The position numbers and the translations under genes were made by a program. This document shows positions 7,321 through 15,078 of a DNA stretch of 64,000 bases, piece by piece; the stretch's first letter is position 1; each line of letters starts with the position of its first letter. The notes under the pieces were generated by a model, which was not told where the DNA came from, ran no database searches, and saw only the letters and a list, made by a program, of their open reading frames with translations. The stretch comes from Kribbella rubisoli. Its GTDB lineage: Bacteria; Actinomycetota; Actinomycetes; Propionibacteriales; Kribbellaceae. The stretch is from assembly GCF_004217145.1 (NCBI RefSeq), contig NZ_SHKR01000013.1:806001-870000 (forward strand), given 5' to 3'.

Positions 7321-8234
7321 GGCCGCACCCGGATGATCGTCTTGCCTCTGGTGCGCTCGGTCGGGTTGAGGGCGGCGACGGCGTCGTCGAGGGAGGCGAC
7401 GGTGCCGATGTTCGTGCGCAGGCGTCCGTCGCGCACCCGCTGGACGATCTCGGTCAGCTGGGCGCGGTCGGCCTCGACGACGAAGTCGATCGCCAGGCCG
7501 TCGGCGGGGCGTGACTCGGGTGGCCCGACGACGGTCACCAGTGTTCCGCCGGGGCGGACCAGGGCGGCGGACTGCTTCTGGATGTCACCGCCGATGACGT
7601 CGAAGACCAGGTCGACTCCGCCGATGTCTGCCAACGAGTCGTTGCCGAGGTCAACAAACTCCTGTACGCCGAAGTCGAGCGCGGCTTCACGATCCGCAGC
7701 GCGCCCGGTGCCGATCACGTACCCACCGAACTCACGGGCGAGCTGCGCCACGATCGACCCGACCGCGCCGGCCGCGCCGTGCACGAGCACACTCTGCCCC
7801 GACTGAAGGCGGCCGTGCTGGAACAGCCCCTGCCACGCGGTCAGTCCCGAAATCGGCAGGCTCGCTCCGACCGTGAAGTCGACGTCACCCGGGAGCGGTG
7901 CGAGGTTGCGCGACTCGATCGCGACGTACTCCGCGAGCGTGCCATCGCGATGCCAGTCCGAGAGGCCGAACACCCGCTGCCCGACAGAGAGTCCCGTCGT
8001 GCCGTAGCCGAGCGAGGCGACAACGCCGGCCAGTTCGTGCCCAACGATCGACGGCCTGCGGTCGCGGCTGGCGCGATCGGTCCAGGTCGACGGCCACGTC
8101 ACCTCGGTGGGTACGTATCCAGACGCGTGAACCTCGACGACGACGTCGTTGATCGCCGCCGGCGGCTCAGGACGCTCGACCAGCGTCATCCCGGCCGTCC
8201 CCGCAGCCTCATCCGTCACAACGATCGCCTTCAT
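7317..8234 (-). CDS. NADP-dependent quinone-type oxidoreductase (MDR family)
   Basis: The ATG at 8234 has GGAGG 6 bases upstream and is preferred over GTG 8237. The 305-residue protein is a zinc-free medium-chain dehydrogenase. It has an N-terminal GroES-like domain (VGHELAGVVASLGYGTTGLSVGQRVFG) and a Rossmann domain with VLVHGAAGAVGSIVAQLA near residue 148-165. It lacks the structural-zinc cysteine cluster and ends with the usual LNPTERTRGKTIIRVRP. It probably reduces quinones or enones with NADPH. A TGGAC-N6-GTCCA site lies 22 bases upstream, linking it to the TetR circuit at 8.7-10.6 kb. Confidence 0.88.
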   Translation of the reverse strand: MKAIVVTDEAAGTAGMTLVERPEPPAAINDVVVEVHASGYVPTEVTWPSTWTDRASRDRRPSIVGHELAGVVASLGYGTTGLSVGQRVFGLSDWHRDGTLAEYVAIESRNLAPLPGDVDFTVGASLPISGLTAWQGLFQHGRLQSGQSVLVHGAAGAVGSIVAQLAREFGGYVIGTGRAADREAALDFGVQEFVDLGNDSLADIGGVDLVFDVIGGDIQKQSAALVRPGGTLVTVVGPPESRPADGLAIDFVVEADRAQLTEIVQRVRDGRLRTNIGTVASLDDAVAALNPTERTRGKTIIRVRP

Positions 8235-8255
8235 CACGCACCTCCGGGTTGGGAT

Positions 8256-8271
8256 TGGACCAATTCGTCCA
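8256..8271. promoter_or_regulatory. TGGAC-N6-GTCCA operator-like site A
   Basis: TGGAC (8256-8260) and GTCCA (8267-8271) flank the spacer CAATTC. The same arms and spacing recur at 8683-8698 and 10600-10615, so this is a likely TetR operator upstream of the quinone oxidoreductase gene. Confidence 0.55.
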
Positions 8272-8306
8272 CAGTAGTACTGGATGGCTGAGTCGACAAA
8301 CGGTGG

Positions 8307-8648
8307 TCAGGACGGGATGTGGCGAGGAGCCCGGTCCGGGACCGCCGCGCCGCCGGGATGCTCAGCGTCGACGAGGGTTTTGTACGACGGGTGGTCGGCG
8401 ATGTAGTCCGCGATGAACGGGCAGAAGTTCGTCAGGCGCCGGCCGGTGGCAACGATGTCGTCGAGCGCGGCCTGGACGAGTTGGTTCGCGATGCCCTCGC
8501 CGCGGTGAGGTTCGTCGACTTCGGTGTGCGTGAGTACGACGCGGTCCTGCCGGAGCCGGTATCCGACCCGCCCGACGACCTCGCCGCCGAGGACGGCTTC
8601 GAATTCGCCGCCGGTTGTGTTGTTCCTGATCTGCAGCGCTGTGCTCAC
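8307..8648 (-). CDS. Small GNAT-family N-acetyltransferase
   Basis: The GTG at 8648 has GGAAGG about 9 bases upstream and gives a 113-residue protein. The GNAT acetyl-CoA loop is seen in HTEVDEPHRGEGIANQLVQAALDD (about 41-64), with an R-G-E-G-I-A pyrophosphate-binding turn, followed by CPFIADYIADHPSYKTLV. This short form resembles the YidJ/GtcN-like minimal acetyltransferases. It sits opposite a TetR gene with a perfect 26-bp palindrome between them. A longer paralogous GNAT domain is in the gene at 9839-10567. Substrate unknown. Confidence 0.82.
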   Translation of the reverse strand: MSTALQIRNNTTGGEFEAVLGGEVVGRVGYRLRQDRVVLTHTEVDEPHRGEGIANQLVQAALDDIVATGRRLTNFCPFIADYIADHPSYKTLVDAEHPGGAAVPDRAPRHIPS

Positions 8649-8677
8649 CGTGCTGTGCCTTCCGTGCGTCGATGTCC

Positions 8678-8703
8678 TGTACTGGACTATATAGTCCAGT
8701 ACA
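8678..8703. promoter_or_regulatory. Perfect 26-bp palindromic TetR operator (site B)
   Basis: The left half TGTACTGGACTAT (8678-8690) is exactly mirrored by ATAGTCCAGTACA (8691-8703). The core TGGAC-TATATA-GTCCA matches sites A and C. It lies between the divergent GNAT and TetR genes, so autorepression is expected. Confidence 0.82.
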
Positions 8704-8760
8704 AGGTTACGCCCAGACATTCGATGAGACCGGCACGGTCCGAAAAGGTACCGTGGGATC

Positions 8761-9396
8761 GTGACTCGACCGGGAAGCGCGACCGTAGCTCCGCCTCGCC
8801 AGTTGACGGCGCGCGGCCAGGCGACCCGGGCGCGAATCGTCGACGCGGCGGCGGATCTGATGTACGTGAAAGGCGTGAATGCCACGACGCTCGACGATGT
8901 TCGGGCGGCGAGCAGCACGAGCAAGTCGCAGCTGTACCAGCACTTCGCCGACAAGGACGAATTGGTCCGGGCGGTCGTCTCGCGGCGCGCCGGCCAGGTC
9001 CTCGAGCGCGAGCAGGGGTACCTGGAGCGGCTGCGTTCGTTTCGCGGCCTCCAGCGCTGGCGGGACGCTTTGGTCCAACGCAACGCCCTGCAGAACGGCG
9101 CGTACGGATGCGCGCTCGGTTCGATGGCCAGCGAGTTGTCCGATCAAGATGACGAAGCCCGCCAGACGCTGGCGGAGGCCTTCGCGGAGTGGACCGGCTT
9201 GATCGCCGCCGGCCTTCGACGAATGCAGGACGCCGGCTCACTCAGCAATTCAGCCGACCCCGACAAGCTCGCCGTGGGACTGATGGCGGCGCTGCAAGGC
9301 GGATATCTTCTCGCTGAGACCCAGCACGACATCACGCCGATGGAGACCGCGCTCGACATGGCGCTCGACCATGTTCGGTCGTTCCTCACCAGGTGA
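8761..9396 (+). CDS. TetR/AcrR family transcriptional regulator
   Basis: The 211-residue protein has the helix-turn-helix at about 20-68 (TRARIVDAAADLMYVKGVNATTLDDVR, then KSQLYQHFADKDELVRAVV). Its C-terminal domain includes YGCALGSMASEL and LMAALQGGYLL, as in the TetR_C_11-like group that often controls reductases. The start is GTG at 8761. The 26-bp palindrome upstream and related sites near the oxidoreductase and the second GNAT gene suggest a local regulon. Its C-terminal half is closely similar to the truncated TetR remnant immediately downstream on the other strand. Confidence 0.9.
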   Translation: MTRPGSATVAPPRQLTARGQATRARIVDAAADLMYVKGVNATTLDDVRAASSTSKSQLYQHFADKDELVRAVVSRRAGQVLEREQGYLERLRSFRGLQRWRDALVQRNALQNGAYGCALGSMASELSDQDDEARQTLAEAFAEWTGLIAAGLRRMQDAGSLSNSADPDKLAVGLMAALQGGYLLAETQHDITPMETALDMALDHVRSFLTR

Positions 9397-9398
9397 AT

Positions 9399-9833
9399 TC
9401 AGCGGTTGGCGAAGGTGTCGATGCGGTCCAGGGCCATGTCCAACGCATCGGCCATGGGCTGGGGGTCGTGCGCGTTCTGAGCGAGGATGTATCCGCCTTG
9501 CAGAGCGGCAAGCAGCCCGGTTCCGAGCTTGTGCGGGTCCGCGTCGCTCGTGAGTACGTCGAGGTCGCGTAGGCGTGTCAGTGTCTCGATGAGCAGCTGA
9601 TGCCACCTGTCGAACGCCGCCGCCAGCGCTGAGCGAGATCGTTCATCGTCGTCGGGCAGTTGGGCGCACAGCGCGCCGAGAGCGCATCCGTAGGAGCCGT
9701 CCTGCCGCGTGTTCGCCTGCACGAGCGCGTCGCGCCAGCGCCGCAATCCGCTGAGAGTTCTCACGCTTGCCAGGAGGCCTTCTTCCCTGGTCAGCACCAG
9801 CTGCGATTGAGCCTCGATCACATCGCGAATCAC
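9399..9833 (-). pseudogene. TetR remnant lacking the DNA-binding domain
   Basis: The frame encodes about 144 residues that align with the C-terminal ligand domain of the neighbouring TetR: LRRWRDALVQAN, GSYGCALGALCAQL and GLLAALQGGYILAQ, against QRWRDALVQRN, GAYGCALGSMASEL and GLMAALQGGYLLAE. The first 70 or so residues, including the helix-turn-helix, are missing. The similarity begins within about 10 codons of the stop of the upstream GNAT gene, as if a deletion joined the two. GTG at 9833 could still allow translation of a DNA-binding-dead ligand or dimerisation domain. Either it is decaying or it acts as a modulator of its paralogue. Confidence 0.75.
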
Positions 9834-9838
9834 AGTCG

Positions 9839-10567
9839 TCAGACTCGCCGCGGCTGGCTCAGGAGATCGCCGTACGACGGGTTCTTCTCGACGAATCGGC
9901 TCACGACCGGGCAGTAGTTCATCACCGTCGGGTACTTCGTGCGGATGTCGTCGAGTGAACCGCCGACGAGTGCCCACGAGAGTCCTCGTCCGCGGTACGT
10001 CGGTTCGATCACGGTGTGCGTGATCGACAGGTGCGAGCCGATCACGTGGTACACGAGAAGCCCCGCCTGTTGGCCGTCGACGAGGAGCTCGTAGTACTCG
10101 TCCTCTGGATGGTGAACAACGCTGACCGCCGGAGCCTGCGGTGCCGGCTCATCGGCAGTGCGGTCGATGGTCAGGAGGTCGGCCAAAGGCGCCTCCCAGC
10201 CTGCATCGAATGCTTCGGTGGGGAGCTCGGCCTGCCAGGTGAGGCTCGATCCGGCGTGATTGCGGAAGCGGAGGATGAGCCGCCAGTCACCCTCGGCGGC
10301 GTCTGTATGCAGTCGCACTCGCACGCTACTCGGCAGCGAGTTGAGCATCATCGGCCGCGTCTCCAACGCCAGGACGCTGCGCCCGCCTTCCGACCGTACG
10401 TCGCCTGGATCTGCCGTACTCCGGCTGGCCAGCGTCACATCGAATCCGTCGAGCAGGCGCGCGCTGACGCTGGCGTCAACGGTCCCGCCGTCCGCGCCGG
10501 CCACGGTCAGCTCACCACCGGCGAGAGAGAAACCCGTTCCATCGGGCCGAACAACTTGATCAGTCAT
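9839..10567 (-). CDS. GNAT acetyltransferase with unknown N-terminal domain
   Basis: The ATG at 10567 has GAGG 8 bases upstream. The 242-residue protein has a C-terminal minimal GNAT domain (about 150-240): ITHTVIEPTYRGRGLSWALVGGSLDDI, then NYCPVVSRFVEKNPSYGDLL, paralogous to the 113-residue GNAT at 8307. The N-terminal 130 residues are beta-rich (GFSLAGGELTVAGADG, VRVRLHTDAAEGDWRLILRF), and I cannot assign them; they may bind the acyl acceptor. Operator site C lies just upstream. The stop is only 6 bases from the TetR remnant, consistent with a deletion there. Confidence 0.75.
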   Translation of the reverse strand: MTDQVVRPDGTGFSLAGGELTVAGADGGTVDASVSARLLDGFDVTLASRSTADPGDVRSEGGRSVLALETRPMMLNSLPSSVRVRLHTDAAEGDWRLILRFRNHAGSSLTWQAELPTEAFDAGWEAPLADLLTIDRTADEPAPQAPAVSVVHHPEDEYYELLVDGQQAGLLVYHVIGSHLSITHTVIEPTYRGRGLSWALVGGSLDDIRTKYPTVMNYCPVVSRFVEKNPSYGDLLSQPRRV

Positions 10568-10590
10568 CACTACGTCCTCGTGCCGATCGT

Positions 10591-10615
10591 GTCCATATAT
10601 GGACCATATAGTCCA
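10591..10615. promoter_or_regulatory. TGGAC-N6-GTCCA operator-like site C
   Basis: Bases 10600-10615 carry TGGAC-CATATA-GTCCA, one base from perfect symmetry. They overlap the perfect 14-bp palindrome GTCCATATATGGAC at 10591-10604. The half-sites match operator B, placing the second GNAT gene in the same TetR circuit. Confidence 0.65.
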
Positions 10616-10707
10616 AGGTACCGCGCGGCTCCCGAGGACACCAAGGCGGGTTGTCGGTGGGCTCGGGGACGCTGGGGGTGACGGGTCGCCGGGGTGAAGG
10701 AGGAGTG

Positions 10708-11148
10708 ATGGGTGCGGAGTTTCAGTTGGTAGTGGACTGTGCTGACGCTGACCTGATGGCGCGGTTCTGGGGTGGGGCGTTGGGGTATGTGGTTGCGCCG
10801 GCGCCGGAGGGGTTTGCCAGCTGGAAGGACTTCTACCGGCGGTTGGGGGTGCCGGAGGAGGAGTTGGGGGACGGAGTGGATCGGATCAGTGATCCGGAGG
10901 GGCGGGGTCCGGATATCTGGTTCCATGTGGTGCCGGAGGGCAAGGTCGTCAAGAACCGGTGGCATCTCGACATTCGCGCCAGCGGTGAGTGGTCGGACCC
11001 GATCGAGGCGCGGATTCAGCGGGTTGATGCTGAGGCGGCCAGGTTGGCGGAGCTGGGTGCGACCATCACCGGCGCGTTCGAGGAAGGGCTCGACCACTAC
11101 GCGGTCGGGATGAAGGACCCCGAAGGCAATGAGTTCGACATCAACTGA
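10708..11148 (+). CDS. VOC family (glyoxalase-like) protein
   Basis: The ATG at 10708 follows GAAGGAGG closely and is preferred over 10651. The 146-residue protein begins FQLVVDCADADLMARFWGGALGY, the typical first beta-alpha unit. It repeats the fold after about residue 70 with WHLDIRASGEW and ends with the family-typical HYAVGMKDPEGNEFDIN. It matches the actinobacterial VOC subgroup annotated as glyoxalase-like domain; the substrate is unknown. The 5' half uses many GGG/TTG codons unlike the 3' half. Confidence 0.82.
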   Translation: MGAEFQLVVDCADADLMARFWGGALGYVVAPAPEGFASWKDFYRRLGVPEEELGDGVDRISDPEGRGPDIWFHVVPEGKVVKNRWHLDIRASGEWSDPIEARIQRVDAEAARLAELGATITGAFEEGLDHYAVGMKDPEGNEFDIN

Positions 11149-11152
11149 CTGA

Positions 11153-11752
11153 TCAGTTCGGCCAGTTCGGGTTGCGGCCGAGGTAGGCGACGATGCGGTC
11201 GAGGGGGTTGTCGCCGGACCAGGGGATGTCGGCGGCGAAAGGGGTGCCGGGGGCGCGGCGGACGTCGCCGGTGGGGACGATCTGCGCGACTGTGGTGGCG
11301 GCTTCCAGTGTGGCGGGCTCGAAAGTCACCGTCTTGCCGATGGACTTTGCGACGTCCCAGCTGTGGACGATGTAGTCGATGAAGTGGAAGCTGACAGCCT
11401 GAGCTCCCGGGAAGGCTGCGTCGGGCCCGAACTCGGCCAGCGGGAACGTGCGCTCGGCGACGCCGGGCCGGGCGAACGCGTCGAGGACGTGCTCGGCGGA
11501 CTCGACGTACGCCTTGACCGGGTCGTCGCCGAGGTCGCGGAGCTTCCAGATTGCCGGATCGGACTCGCCGCGGGAGGCGGCGGCGAAACCGTAGTGCTGG
11601 GTGGCCATGTGGGCTAGCAAGCCGTACAGAGTCCAGGCGCGGCATGGGGTCGGCTTGGAGAGATCGGCGTCGGTGACGGTGGAGACCAGTTCGATGCTGG
11701 TGCGGACGGCTTCGGCATCTAGTGCGATGTAGTCAACGGTAGGCATGCGCAT
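11153..11752 (-). CDS. TIGR03086 family protein (mycothiol maleylpyruvate isomerase-like)
   Basis: The 199-residue protein has the DinB/MDMPI four-helix pattern. PTPCRAWTLYGLLAHMATQHYGF (about 34-57) carries the metal-ligand histidine, and FHFIDYIVHSWDVAKSIG (about 121-138) carries the second HSWD motif. TIGR03086 proteins are actinobacterial relatives of mycothiol-dependent isomerases and metal-binding transferases. It is convergent with the VOC gene (4-bp gap) and divergent from a MarR gene, which probably regulates it. ATG codons at 11752 and 11746 are equally plausible. Confidence 0.85.
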   Translation of the reverse strand: MRMPTVDYIALDAEAVRTSIELVSTVTDADLSKPTPCRAWTLYGLLAHMATQHYGFAAASRGESDPAIWKLRDLGDDPVKAYVESAEHVLDAFARPGVAERTFPLAEFGPDAAFPGAQAVSFHFIDYIVHSWDVAKSIGKTVTFEPATLEAATTVAQIVPTGDVRRAPGTPFAADIPWSGDNPLDRIVAYLGRNPNWPN

Positions 11753-11771
11753 ATCGTAAGCCCGCGCATAT
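11747..11771. promoter_or_regulatory. Direct repeat GCGCATAT, possible MarR operator
   Basis: GCGCATAT occurs at 11747-11754 and again at 11764-11771, in the short gap between the divergent TIGR03086 and MarR genes and overlapping the former's start. Role inferred from position only. Confidence 0.35.
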
Positions 11772-11798
11772 GATTGCGCCAGTGCTACCTTTTCAACT

Positions 11799-12218
11799 AT
11801 GGCAACCGAGCGCCCCGATCTGGCTGCGATGCTTTACCCGCTGGTGCGGGAACTGATCGCGCTCGAGTTGCCGGTGCTCGCCGCACACGAGGTCTCGATG
11901 TGGGGCTACTCGGTCCTCACCGCGCTCGACGACACCCCGGTGCGTACCCAGGCCGCCCTCGCTGAGGCGATCGGCGCGGACAAGTCCCGCATCATCGGCA
12001 CGCTCGACGAGCTGCAGAACGCCGGCCTGATCGAGCGCACCCCGGATCCCGACGACCGCCGGGTGCGGCTGCTGTCCATCACCACCGAGGGCCGCCGCGT
12101 TCGCCGCGCCGTCCGTCGGGGGATCCAGGTCAAAGAGATGCAGGTGCTCGAGGGCCTCCTGGTTCCCGACCGCAAGGCGTTCATCCGCATCCTGCAGCAG
12201 CTCCACGCTTCACGCTGA
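11799..12218 (+). CDS. MarR family transcriptional regulator
   Basis: The 139-residue winged-helix protein has a recognition region at about 55-85 (RTQAALAEAIGADKSRIIGTLDELQNAGLIERTPDPDDRRVRLLSIT), including the conserved DxRxR wing. Terminal helices form the usual dimerisation domain. MarR proteins respond to small aromatic ligands or oxidants and usually repress a divergent gene, here the TIGR03086 enzyme. No clear ribosome-binding site precedes the ATG. Confidence 0.9.
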   Translation: MATERPDLAAMLYPLVRELIALELPVLAAHEVSMWGYSVLTALDDTPVRTQAALAEAIGADKSRIIGTLDELQNAGLIERTPDPDDRRVRLLSITTEGRRVRRAVRRGIQVKEMQVLEGLLVPDRKAFIRILQQLHASR

Positions 12219-12281
12219 CGGTGGAGGCCGTTCCCTCGCGCGGGTGATCCGGTCGCGGCCGAGGCTCAACAGACTGGCTGC

Positions 12282-13175
12282 ATGAGGCGAGCGGTGGTCG
12301 CGTGGGCGATGGCGTACGGCGGTCTGCGGATCTGGTTCGCAACCGGCCACGCCCCAACCTGGAAGCTCCCCGGCAACGACCTACTCATCCCACCCTGGCT
12401 CGCCGTCGCCGGCTGCGCCATCACAGCCCTAGCCGCAATCACCATCCGCGACGAGCGCGACCTGCGCCATAAGCAGGGCCTGCGCGGCCAGCGGCTTGGC
12501 GGCCGGGTTTGGGCTGCGCGTTTGTTCTGGGTGTTGGCTGCTGGGTGGGTTGCTGCGGCGGCGTTCATTCTGCTCGACGTTGTTGCCGCTGTCCTGCCAG
12601 GGCTCGGCATCCCGTTTGATCCGCTTGGCATGCTCTGCCGGGTTGGCGCAATCCTTGGAGCGGTTCTGCTAGGGCTGACCGCCAAGGCCCACCAATCCGA
12701 GGCAAAGCCGTGGCCCCACTGGATCGCGACTCTCGGTGCATGCCTTGCGGTTGCTGGATGTCTCACCAGGCTTGCGGCTCAAGCGGCAGTTGGCTTCGGC
12801 ACGACGCCGTACGGCGGGGACCTGTCGCTGATCCTCTTCGAGGGCGGCTTCATGCTCGTCGGCACGCTGCTGCCGTTTCTGCTGGTGCATCCGGTCGGGC
12901 GGCGGTTCCCGCGGTGGATGCTGCTCGTTCCGGGGTTCACGCTCGGGGCCGCCATGACGGCGTACTTCGGGGTCGGGCTGATCCAGATGGTCGTCGCCGT
13001 GGCGCAAGGCAAACCGGTGTACGGCGATGTGGGCCTGCCGGACGCGTTCTTCTGGGTGGCGGTGCCGGCGTACGTCGTCTGGGGCGTCGGCCTCACGCTC
13101 GCCTCCCGCGGGTACCAATTCGCGACCCGGAAGGACACCGATTCAGAGCGTGATCTTCACATCATGAACAGTTGA
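12282..13175 (+). CDS. Multi-pass membrane protein, unknown
   Basis: The 297-residue protein has about seven hydrophobic segments (for example WLAVAGCAITALAAITI, LFWVLAAGWVAAAAFILLDVVAAVLPG, IATLGACLAVAGCL, FFWVAVPAYVVWGVGLTLA). I recognise no transporter or enzyme signature. Its short basic loops suggest a cytoplasmic N-terminus. A patch at about 12500-12560 uses T/G-rich codons unlike the rest. It precedes the second ECF sigma gene by about 80 bases on the same strand, but no functional tie is visible. Confidence 0.6.
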   Translation: MRRAVVAWAMAYGGLRIWFATGHAPTWKLPGNDLLIPPWLAVAGCAITALAAITIRDERDLRHKQGLRGQRLGGRVWAARLFWVLAAGWVAAAAFILLDVVAAVLPGLGIPFDPLGMLCRVGAILGAVLLGLTAKAHQSEAKPWPHWIATLGACLAVAGCLTRLAAQAAVGFGTTPYGGDLSLILFEGGFMLVGTLLPFLLVHPVGRRFPRWMLLVPGFTLGAAMTAYFGVGLIQMVVAVAQGKPVYGDVGLPDAFFWVAVPAYVVWGVGLTLASRGYQFATRKDTDSERDLHIMNS

Positions 13176-13258
13176 ACCAGCCCGGCCCCCAGACAGCTGC
13201 TTTGCTTCCTGTGCAGAATGGTGCCGAGTGAGCGATGTCCGACAGAGCAGGAGCGCCG

Positions 13259-13768
13259 ATGGCCGACGACCGGGCGGCGCTGCTGCGCGAGCTGCACGAT
13301 GTGCACGCTCCCGCGCTGTGGCGGTTCGTCGTGCGGCTGACCGGCGACGATCGGCTGGCCGAGGACGTCGTACAGGAGACCCTGCTCCGAGCCTGGCGCC
13401 GGCCGAACATCCTGTCCGAGGACGAGGCGGGTGCCCGGGCCTGGCTGTTCACGGTGGCGCGCAACCTCGTCATCGACGACCGGCGCAGTGCCCGGGTCAG
13501 CCGCGAGGTCGCCAGCGACGACCTTCCGGAGAAGCCGAGCGCCGACCACGCGAACGCAGTACTCGACGCGTGGCTGGTGGCGGAATCCCTGGCACAGTTG
13601 TCTGAAGAACATCGGCAGGTAATCGTTCGGGCGTACTACGGCCGTCGCACGGTCACCGATATCGCCCAGGAGCTGGACATCCCGTCGGGCACCGTCAAGT
13701 CGCGGCTGCACTACGGCTTGCGCGCGCTCAAGCTCGCGCTGCAGGAGAAGGGGGTGACTGGTCAGTGA
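13259..13768 (+). CDS. ECF-type sigma factor with zinc anti-sigma partner
   Basis: The ATG at 13259 has GCAGGAG upstream and is preferred over 13235. The 169-residue protein has sigma region 2 (ALWRFVVRLTGDDRLAEDVVQETLLRAWRRP, then ARAWLFTVARNLVIDDRR) and region 4 (RRTVTDIAQELDIPSGTVKSRLHYGLRALK). The pattern matches the actinobacterial SigL/SigK-like ECF group paired with zinc-finger anti-sigma factors. It overlaps the next gene by 4 bases (GTGA, 13765-13768), the standard arrangement for one-to-one production of sigma and anti-sigma. Confidence 0.92.
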   Translation: MADDRAALLRELHDVHAPALWRFVVRLTGDDRLAEDVVQETLLRAWRRPNILSEDEAGARAWLFTVARNLVIDDRRSARVSREVASDDLPEKPSADHANAVLDAWLVAESLAQLSEEHRQVIVRAYYGRRTVTDIAQELDIPSGTVKSRLHYGLRALKLALQEKGVTGQ

Positions 13769-14427
13769 GCGACCCGTACCGGGAGTGGGATTCGGCGTAC
13801 GTGCTCGGGACGTTGTCGGCGAAGGACCGCCGCGCGTACGAGGAGCACCTCCGGACCTGCGCAGAATGCTCGGCAGAGGTGGCCTCGCTGGCCGGCGTGC
13901 CCGGCGTACTCGCAGCACTTCCGGCCGAGCGGGCCCTGGCGACCATCACGGCCGAGCCGCCGAACTTGTTGCCCGGTCTGGTCCGCAATGTCCAGCGCGA
14001 TCGGCGCAAGCAACGCATCCGGATCGGCGCGTTGATCACCGGCGTCGGGGTCGTGGCCGCCGCAATCGGCGCAGTCGTCGTGATCCCGCTGACCAACGAC
14101 GAGCCGCAGGGCGACTACGTCGTCCTCGCGCAAACCGTGAACAGCAAGCTGTCCGCGGATGCCCGGCTGGTGCCGGAGCGCTGGGGTACGACGATCGAGA
14201 TCAGCTGCCGGTACGACGAACTCGCGACGCCGAGCGAACGCGCCCGCGGATATGAGTTGTACGTCACGGACTCCTCCGGCAAGGCGTCGCTGATCGCGAG
14301 CTGGACTTCCTCGCCCGGTACGACGGTGAAACCAGCCGCCACGACGAAGCTGCAGCGTAGTGAGATCAAGGCCCTGGACATCCGCAGTTCGGAAACCGGC
14401 CGGATTCTGCTGGCCGTGCACTTCTGA
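13765..14427 (+). CDS. Zinc-associated anti-sigma factor, membrane-anchored
   Basis: The 220-residue protein has the ZAS motif H28-x3-C32-x2-C35 (EEHLRTCAEC), one transmembrane segment at about 87-110 (IRIGALITGVGVVAAAIGAVVVI) and an outer RskA-like domain. It should hold the coupled ECF sigma factor at the membrane and release it on an envelope or redox signal. The outer domain contains ALDIRSSETGRILLAVHF, as in anti-sigma-K factor RskA C-terminal domains. Confidence 0.9.
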   Translation: MSDPYREWDSAYVLGTLSAKDRRAYEEHLRTCAECSAEVASLAGVPGVLAALPAERALATITAEPPNLLPGLVRNVQRDRRKQRIRIGALITGVGVVAAAIGAVVVIPLTNDEPQGDYVVLAQTVNSKLSADARLVPERWGTTIEISCRYDELATPSERARGYELYVTDSSGKASLIASWTSSPGTTVKPAATTKLQRSEIKALDIRSSETGRILLAVHF

Positions 14428-14510
14428 GTCGTTTCCGGGCATGAATGATCACGGGCTGTTGGGGCACCTGAAGGTCACGAACGGTTGTCGCTCGAGAGGC
14501 CGCCGATCCA

Positions 14511-14542
14511 GACCCCGGTGTTCAGGGACGTGCACCGGGGTC
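14511..14542. other. Hairpin downstream of the anti-sigma gene
   Basis: GACCCCGGTG (14511-14520) pairs perfectly with CACCGGGGTC (14533-14542) across a 12-base loop. There is no T-run after it. It may act as a weak terminator or RNA-stabilising structure for the sigma operon. Confidence 0.4.
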
Positions 14543-14721
14543 GCGGCATGACCTGCCGGACGTGACCTGGTCGGAAGAAAGTTCCGGGGATCCTGTAACA
14601 CTCACCCCGTTATCGGCGATACACCCTGTGTAACGCCACTGAGGTTCCCGTCCCAGGTCAACCGCCCGAAGGGCCTGGGGCGGGTTCCTCTCGTTCGTCT
14701 GAGGCGCCACGGCGGCGTTAT

Positions 14722-14767
14722 ACACACGTCGGCCCCCGGTGATGCTCACCCGGGGGCCGACGTGTGT
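14722..14767. terminator. Strong bidirectional terminator
   Basis: An 18-bp perfect stem is formed by 14722-14739 and 14750-14767, with a 10-base loop. It lies between the convergent anti-sigma and 78-residue protein genes and could terminate both. Confidence 0.8.
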
Positions 14768-14778
14768 GCGTTCCCTCC

Positions 14779-15015
14779 CTAGGACGCTCTCTCTGTGCCT
14801 TCCGACTCCGGCAAGGCGATCCGGTCCGCCGGCAGGCGTTCCGTCCGCTCGTTACCGTCGTCGCCCTCGTACTGCACCAGGGCGGTCCATCCCGACTCCT
14901 CATGGTCGCGGCCGATCAACCAGCCGTGACGCCACTGGCCGTCGACGTGGACGACCACATGGCTGGGCAGAGGGAGACGGGACACCAGCTCTGTGCCGGG
15001 CTCGAACTCAGTCAT
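14779..15015 (-). CDS. Small conserved-type hypothetical protein, 78 residues
   Basis: The product begins MTEFEPGTELVSRLPLPSHVVVHVDGQ and is beta-rich, with a well-spaced pattern of Trp and Gly (WRHGWLIGRDHEESGWTALVQYEG) that suggests an SH3-like or Tudor-like barrel. There is no signal peptide or membrane segment. It is transcribed toward the terminator at 14722-14767. Function unknown. Confidence 0.6.
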   Translation of the reverse strand: MTEFEPGTELVSRLPLPSHVVVHVDGQWRHGWLIGRDHEESGWTALVQYEGDDGNERTERLPADRIALPESEGTERAS

Positions 15016-15078
15016 GGCCGAAGGTTAAGTGCTATCGAGGCTGAGCGCTCCCTGAAAGCGTGTTCCCTCATACAGTTC

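Larger units (their letters stand above)
14428..14778. other. 351-base intergenic region
   Basis: No convincing gene. It holds a hairpin at 14511-14542, a strong terminator at 14722-14767, and between them a GC-rich stretch with no clear promoter. I looked for a riboswitch-like core and did not find one I could defend. Confidence 0.5.

Noticed and set aside
14428..14720. Possible riboswitch downstream of the anti-sigma gene
   Set aside because: GC-rich with one simple hairpin, no recognisable conserved core, and no gene of a riboswitch class follows in the right direction.
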